Below are positions 6,002-9,982 of a stretch of 9,982 bases of DNA, piece after piece (the stretch's first letter is position 1; every line of letters starts with the position of its first letter). The stretch comes from JBJXGE01 sp046154185. GTDB taxonomy: Bacteria > Planctomycetota > UBA8108 > UBA1146 > JAJFFE01. The stretch is taken from assembly GCA_046154185.1 (NCBI GenBank), contig JBJXGE010000007.1, positions 1 through 9,982 of the forward strand. The letters are read 5' to 3'. Position numbers and translations under genes: made by a program. The notes beneath the pieces were generated by a model that had not been told where the DNA came from, did no database searches, and saw only the letters and a program-made list of their open reading frames with translations.

Positions 6002-8403
6002 GGCGCGGCGAGGCGCTGGCGATATTTTTCGGCCTCGTCCGGACGTTGCCAATCTTCATATAGTTTGATCAGGCGATGCAGCGTGTGTTTTGTCCGCTGG
6101 TGATCCGGCGCCAAATCGCGCGCTTGAATGGCGAGCGCGCGCAAGAGTGCCGCTTCGGCCTCCGCGAACTTCGCGACCATCGTTAGCGCTGCGCCGTGGA
6201 GCGCATAGCCTTCGGCCGCCATCACCGAATCGTCACCGTAGTTGCGAGTAATGGCTCGCAGGTTGGCGAGCGCCGCTTCCGCGCTTTCCTCATGACGCCC
6301 CTGTTGCGATAACACTTGCGTCAAGAATTGAGTGGCCGCGATCAAATCGTGATTCGGCGCGTCGGGCTTGCGCCCAAAAACCTCGATGACGTGCTTCAGC
6401 AGTCGTTCCGCTTCGTCTATTCGGTGGAGACCGTGGAGCGTGAGCGCGTAGGAACCTTGCGCGCGCAACAAGAGTGGATTGTCTTCGGCCCGCGACTCCG
6501 AGAGTCGCGCAATTGCGTCTTGGTAAAGCGCCTCCTGCTCCGCGAAGCTCTCGAGCTGCGGCGCGAGATCGAGCAGCGCGACGATCAACCGGCGATCGTG
6601 CCGTTCGCTCGTCGACCTGAGCCCGTCCACCGCCTCGCGCAGCATCTCAACACCTTCGCGGCGGCGCGCCTTATTGAACACGAGCAGTTTGCCGACTTGC
6701 AACTTAGCCGCCAGCAGGTCCGGGTGGAGCGGTCCGAGCGCCTTGCGACCGAGCGCGAGCGCTTGCTCTGCGACTTCACGTGCGCGTTTGAAATTATGCT
6801 CGTTGCCGAGCATGTCGCTCAGTGCGTTCAACACCTGAATCGTATGCAAGTGCTCTGGGCCGTAAATGCGTTCGACGTCCGGCAGTGAGTCCTCGATGAT
6901 GGCGCGCGCCTTGGCGGGCTGGCCGAGTGTGTTGTAGCTACTCGCAATCGCATGCTCGAGAGGTAATCGCAGCTCGAGCTGGTCTCGGTAGTCAGCTCGC
7001 AACCGCACTGCGGCCGCATCCAAAATATCCACGACACGCACCTCCGGTCCTACACGATCGGGGCTCGGCGCTTGCAGCATATCGATCAGAAAGCGGTTCA
7101 TGGCGGCGAATTTGTCCGACTCGCGTTTTGCGTGTCGCGATTCTTCGCGTGCGCGCACGGCTTGCCAGATCGCGAGGCCACTGCCGACGAAAAGTGCGAC
7201 GACGCCTATTGCGAGCCCGGCGATCACCGTCTTGTGCCGACGCGTGTACTTGCGCAACAGATACACCGCGCTCGGCGGCCGTGCGGCGATCGGCTCGTGC
7301 TGAAGGTAGCGCCGTACATCCGCGCCGAGCTCGCCAATGGTTTGGTAGCGACGCTCTTTGTCTTTCGCCAACGTCTTCGCGACGATGGTCGCTAGATCGC
7401 CGCGAAATTCTCGGCGCAACGCGCCGAGGCTGCGCGGCTCGTGCTCGCGGACAATGCTAATCGCCTCCGTCAACGACTTCGCCTCCACATCGTACGGCAG
7501 CACGCCCGCGAGCAGTTGATAGAGCACGACGCCCAGCGAGTAGATATCGGAACGCGTATCGAGCTGCGCGGGATCGCCACCGGCTTGCTCGGGACTCATG
7601 TAGGGTAAGGTGCCAATGAGCTGGCCGACCATCGTTTGGTGCGAAGTCAACTCGAGATCGGGCGCGGTCACGCGTGCGACGCCGAAGTCGAGGATCTTCA
7701 CTTGCCCGTCGGCGGTGACGAGCACATTGCCGGGTTTGAGGTCGCGGTGAATGACCCCCTTCTGATGCGCGTGCTGCACGCCATCGCAAATCTGCAGGAA
7801 GAGCCGCAGAATTTGTTCGGTCGCGAGCGCGTGCTCGCGCACGTACGCACGCAGCGAAACGCCTTTAACATATTCCATCGCGAAATACGGCGTCGGCTGC
7901 CCATCGATTTCGGTGGTGCCCGCCTCGATGATCTTGGCGATCGCGGCATGATCGAGGACGCCGAGCACCTGCGCTTCATGGTCGAAGCGGCGCAACGCCG
8001 AACGCGCGAGGAGTCCAGGTCGCAGCACTTTGAGCGCGACGGTGCGCCGAGGATTCTCTTGCTCGGCGAGATAGACGACACCCATGCCGCCTTCGCCGAT
8101 CACCTCGAGCAGAACATAAGCGCCGAGCTTCGCGCCGATCGGCGGCGCACCGTTGCCGACTCTCAACGCCTCCGAAAGCTGCGCGACCGGCGCCGCATCG
8201 ATGAACGCGTGGTCCGATTCGTCGTAGCGGAGCAATTGCTCGACTTCGCGCCGCAAATCGATATCGCTCGCGCACTCGCGATCGAGGAACGCGCTGCGCT
8301 CGGCGCCGGCGTGTGTCGCCGCCGCCTCGAAGAGTTCTTCGACGCGCTGTCGCCGCGCGTGCTCGCGTTCCGACTGCGCCGTCTGCCGCGACTCCTGAAT
8401 CAT
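5989..8403 (-). CDS. Membrane-anchored PknB-type Ser/Thr protein kinase with extracytoplasmic TPR domain
   Basis: The 804-residue protein starts at ATG 8403, with GAGGA seven bases upstream. Residues 18-72 are the helical N-terminal region common in planctomycete kinases (VEELFEAA through REVEQLLRYD). The kinase domain spans about 95-370 and looks complete: GEGGMGVVY loop (103-111), Lys125 in VALKVL, Glu143, HRDLKPGN (219-226, catalytic Asp221), DFG (239-241), GTLPYMSPEQ (264-273) and RSDIYSLGVVLYQLLAG. One membrane helix lies at about 392-413, after a basic stretch (RKYTRRHK), placing the kinase in the cytoplasm. Residues about 480-800 are tetratricopeptide-type helical repeats (e.g. AREVAEQALALGRKALGPLHPD, FAEAEAALLRALAIQ), probably outside the membrane, for protein binding or sensing. 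Its convergent neighbour, the sigma factor, is a likely regulatory partner. Upstream, on the same strand and 79 bases away, is the beta-repeat gene; no clear promoter was seen in that gap, so co-transcription is possible. Confidence 0.95.
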   Translation of the reverse strand: MIQESRQTAQSEREHARRQRVEELFEAAATHAGAERSAFLDRECASDIDLRREVEQLLRYDESDHAFIDAAPVAQLSEALRVGNGAPPIGAKLGAYVLLEVIGEGGMGVVYLAEQENPRRTVALKVLRPGLLARSALRRFDHEAQVLGVLDHAAIAKIIEAGTTEIDGQPTPYFAMEYVKGVSLRAYVREHALATEQILRLFLQICDGVQHAHQKGVIHRDLKPGNVLVTADGQVKILDFGVARVTAPDLELTSHQTMVGQLIGTLPYMSPEQAGGDPAQLDTRSDIYSLGVVLYQLLAGVLPYDVEAKSLTEAISIVREHEPRSLGALRREFRGDLATIVAKTLAKDKERRYQTIGELGADVRRYLQHEPIAARPPSAVYLLRKYTRRHKTVIAGLAIGVVALFVGSGLAIWQAVRAREESRHAKRESDKFAAMNRFLIDMLQAPSPDRVGPEVRVVDILDAAAVRLRADYRDQLELRLPLEHAIASSYNTLGQPAKARAIIEDSLPDVERIYGPEHLHTIQVLNALSDMLGNEHNFKRAREVAEQALALGRKALGPLHPDLLAAKLQVGKLLVFNKARRREGVEMLREAVDGLRSTSERHDRRLIVALLDLAPQLESFAEQEALYQDAIARLSESRAEDNPLLLRAQGSYALTLHGLHRIDEAERLLKHVIEVFGRKPDAPNHDLIAATQFLTQVLSQQGRHEESAEAALANLRAITRNYGDDSVMAAEGYALHGAALTMVAKFAEAEAALLRALAIQARDLAPDHQRTKHTLHRLIKLYEDWQRPDEAEKYRQRLAAPPAE

Positions 8404-8482
8404 GAGCGCATCCTCGCGCGAGCCGATTCCATGCGACCAAGAAACTCGCGCGGGATGCTGGCTGAGTGTCGGACGCGCTGCA

Positions 8483-9982
8483 TTACGGTCCGGGAATCAC
8501 ATTCAGCACCGCGCTCGTCGGTTGGTAGGTCACTGACACTTGTTGCATCGTGCCGAGACCGGTCGCCGAAACCGTCGTAAAACTCGTGCCGCCGACCGAC
8601 GAGTAAGTGAGGAAGCCGAAGCTATCGCTGACCGACGGCGTGAAGCTGGTAAACGTCACCTGCAGCGCGCCACTCAAGGACGCCGCGCCGCTCACCAACA
8701 AGCGATCGAAGAGACTCACCGCGGTTCCCTCGACGCCAATCCGCAGTACACCGCTCGAGTTCTGCGTGTACGCCCCGTTGAGCGTGAGCGCGCCAGGCGA
8801 AGTCCCCGGTTCGACCGCGCCCGAGTTGACGACGTTTCCGGTGATGGTCCCGATCCCGCCGAGCGCGCCGCCTTGCACGTCGACGACACCGGAGTTCACG
8901 GTCAACGCGCCGCCGTTCAGCAACGTGTTGCCGCTCGTTTGCGTGTAGTTGCCGGAGCGAGTGAAGAGGCCGCCCGTACCGATGGTCACCTGGCCCGTAT
9001 TGGTGAAGTTCGAAGACGAGCTGAAGCGACCGCCGGACACGCTTTCGAGCAGCCCACCCGGCGCGTTCGTCACGTTCAACAGTGTGATGGTCTGCGCCGA
9101 CGTGTCCGCGCGGATGACTCCTTGGTTGACGAAGTTGCTCGCACCGGCCGCGCTCAGAATACCGTCCACTCCGCGCACGGTGATACCGGCCGCAATGGTG
9201 GTCGTGCCGGCCGGGCTCGTGGCTTGCAAGTAGCGCGTGTAACCCATTGGCGAATCGACCATGATGATTTCGCCAGTTCCACCGATCGTCTGTGTCCCGG
9301 AGCAATAAAGCTGCGAGTGCCCGGCGACCGCAGTGCCCAACGTGATGTTCGTGGCCGCGAGCGTGAGCCCGTTCCGCGTCGTGAGATCAGCGCCGCTCGG
9401 AATCGTGAATCCAGCGCCGCCCACCGTCATGGCGTCGAGCACGCCGGCGGTCGAGGTCGGCACGAGCGTGCCTCCCGCCGCCGTCGCGAGCGTGCCGCCC
9501 AAGAGCGTGCCGCCGACGATTCGCCAGTCGCCCGTCGTCGCGTTCAAGTTGAGCGTCATACCGGCGAGATTCAGCACGCCGGTCAAGTTCACCGTGCCGC
9601 CCGTGCGCGAAAAACTGCCGAGCGTCGTCAGCGAAAAGTTGCCGCCCAAGTTCACGGTCGAGTTCGTCATCGAGATACTGCTCGAGTTCACCCACGTGCC
9701 GTCGAGGGTCAACGTTCCGGAATCGCGCACGGTGATCGGCAAGTTTACGGTGTAAGAGCCGTCGAGATCGACCACGCCGCTCGCAGTTACTGAGACCGTA
9801 TTCAAGTTGCCGGTGAGATTGTTGACGTTGAGCGTGCCGCCCGTCGCTTGCAAGGAGCCTTGATTGCTCATGCGATCGATCAGGATCGTCCCACCCGCGA
9901 CCTCCGAGCGAATCGTTCCTTGGTTCACGAAGGCATACGACGCCGACGGCGCCAAGAAATTTCCATCCGTTCCACGCACCGT
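8483..9982 (-). CDS. C-terminal 499 residues of a large beta-strand-repeat surface protein (enters from right edge)
   Basis: The frame is open from the right edge to TAA 8483-8485, so the true start lies outside the window; the GTG near 9979 is not a start. The protein is rich in Gly, Thr, Ser, Asn and Val. It repeats short beta-strand units of the kind in autotransporter-associated/filamentous-haemagglutinin-like beta-solenoids: FVNQGTIRSE, NQGSLQATGGTLNV, FTNTGQVTIGTGG, VDVQGGALGGIGTITGNV, SGAVEPGTSPGALTLNG. The last 100 residues (YTQNSSGVLRIGVEG, FDRLLVSGAASLSGALQV, DSFGFLTYSSVGG) match the usual capping region of planctomycete members. The protein ends in VIPGP with no PEP-CTERM anchor, outer-membrane barrel or LPXTG signal. 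The likely role is a cell-surface or matrix protein; the ligand is unknown. The only Cys in this part is at about residue 227. Confidence 0.87.
   Translation of the reverse strand, partial: TVRGTDGNFLAPSASYAFVNQGTIRSEVAGGTILIDRMSNQGSLQATGGTLNVNNLTGNLNTVSVTASGVVDLDGSYTVNLPITVRDSGTLTLDGTWVNSSSISMTNSTVNLGGNFSLTTLGSFSRTGGTVNLTGVLNLAGMTLNLNATTGDWRIVGGTLLGGTLATAAGGTLVPTSTAGVLDAMTVGGAGFTIPSGADLTTRNGLTLAATNITLGTAVAGHSQLYCSGTQTIGGTGEIIMVDSPMGYTRYLQATSPAGTTTIAAGITVRGVDGILSAAGASNFVNQGVIRADTSAQTITLLNVTNAPGGLLESVSGGRFSSSSNFTNTGQVTIGTGGLFTRSGNYTQTSGNTLLNGGALTVNSGVVDVQGGALGGIGTITGNVVNSGAVEPGTSPGALTLNGAYTQNSSGVLRIGVEGTAVSLFDRLLVSGAASLSGALQVTFTSFTPSVSDSFGFLTYSSVGGTSFTTVSATGLGTMQQVSVTYQPTSAVLNVIPGP
9104..9181 (-). 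repeat. Domain-scale repeat, copy B (copy A at 9902-9982)
   Basis: Within the beta-repeat protein, residues 268-293 of the visible part (TVRGVDG, then FVNQGVIRAD) closely match residues 1-27 (TVRGTDG, then FVNQGTIRSE). The two starts are about 801 bases (267 residues) apart. The long protein therefore appears to be built from a roughly 267-residue module, of which the window shows about one full period and the cap. Copy A reaches the right edge, so earlier copies may exist beyond it. Confidence 0.7.

Noticed and set aside
8413..8452. CTCGCGCGAG palindrome and CTCGCGCG repeat as an operator pair
   Set aside because: CG-alternating strings are common throughout this GC-rich sequence; mentioned only as a weak possibility in the kinase-context finding.
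7636..8580. 314-codon plus-strand frame opposite the kinase N-terminal half
   Set aside because: It overlaps a complete set of kinase motifs on the other strand; its own sequence is charged and low in family character.
8540..9793. 417-codon open frame on the plus strand opposite the beta-repeat gene
   Set aside because: Its product is Arg/Ala-rich with no domain or secretion pattern, and it mirrors a GC-rich repetitive gene whose product has clear family features. Long antisense frames are expected at this GC content.

Overview
The window looks like part of a Planctomycetota chromosome, or a close relative. The inference rests on domain style. There is a secreted protein whose C-terminal dockerin-like Ca-binding pair ends in the Cys/Pro-rich tail typical of planctomycetes. 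There is a HEAT-repeat/von Willebrand A protein, an ECF sigma factor of the Sigma70_ECF/TIGR02999 type beside a PknB-type kinase with a TPR tail, and very large beta-strand-repeat surface proteins. No RNA gene, insertion sequence or CRISPR array was seen.

Layout. All genes except the sigma factor lie on the minus strand. (A) Positions 1-3510 hold a two-gene secreted-protein operon with its own sigma70-like promoter (3564-3592). An SBBP/beta-propeller-like protein with a dockerin comes first. After a 25-base gap comes a parallel beta-helix protein that runs off the left edge. (B) Positions 3632-5218 hold an exported HEAT + VWA protein. (C) A 154-base divergent intergenic region separates it from (D) the ECF sigma gene (5373-5975, plus strand). 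The sigma gene converges on (E) the membrane-anchored Ser/Thr kinase (5989-8403, minus), with only 13 bases between stop codons and a stem-loop spanning both. (F) Positions 8483-9982 hold the C-terminal 499 residues of a large beta-strand-repeat surface protein that enters from the right, 79 bases upstream of the kinase and on the same strand.

How they may work together. D and E form a familiar kinase/sigma pairing: a trans-envelope kinase with an outer TPR sensor may control the neighbouring sigma factor. The other four products are all predicted to be exported, so a link between cell-surface composition and this signalling pair is plausible, but nothing in the sequence proves it.

The most striking observation is at the start of the SBBP gene. 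An excellent Shine-Dalgarno and ATG (3510) are out of frame with the 950-codon reading frame. The cause is a tract of three tandem 8-base repeats (3467-3492). One or four copies would restore the frame and create a good Sec signal peptide. This is either a contingency (phase-variation) switch caught in the off position, a recent disabling mutation, or an assembly error. The left operon is also visibly less GC-rich than the rest of the window.
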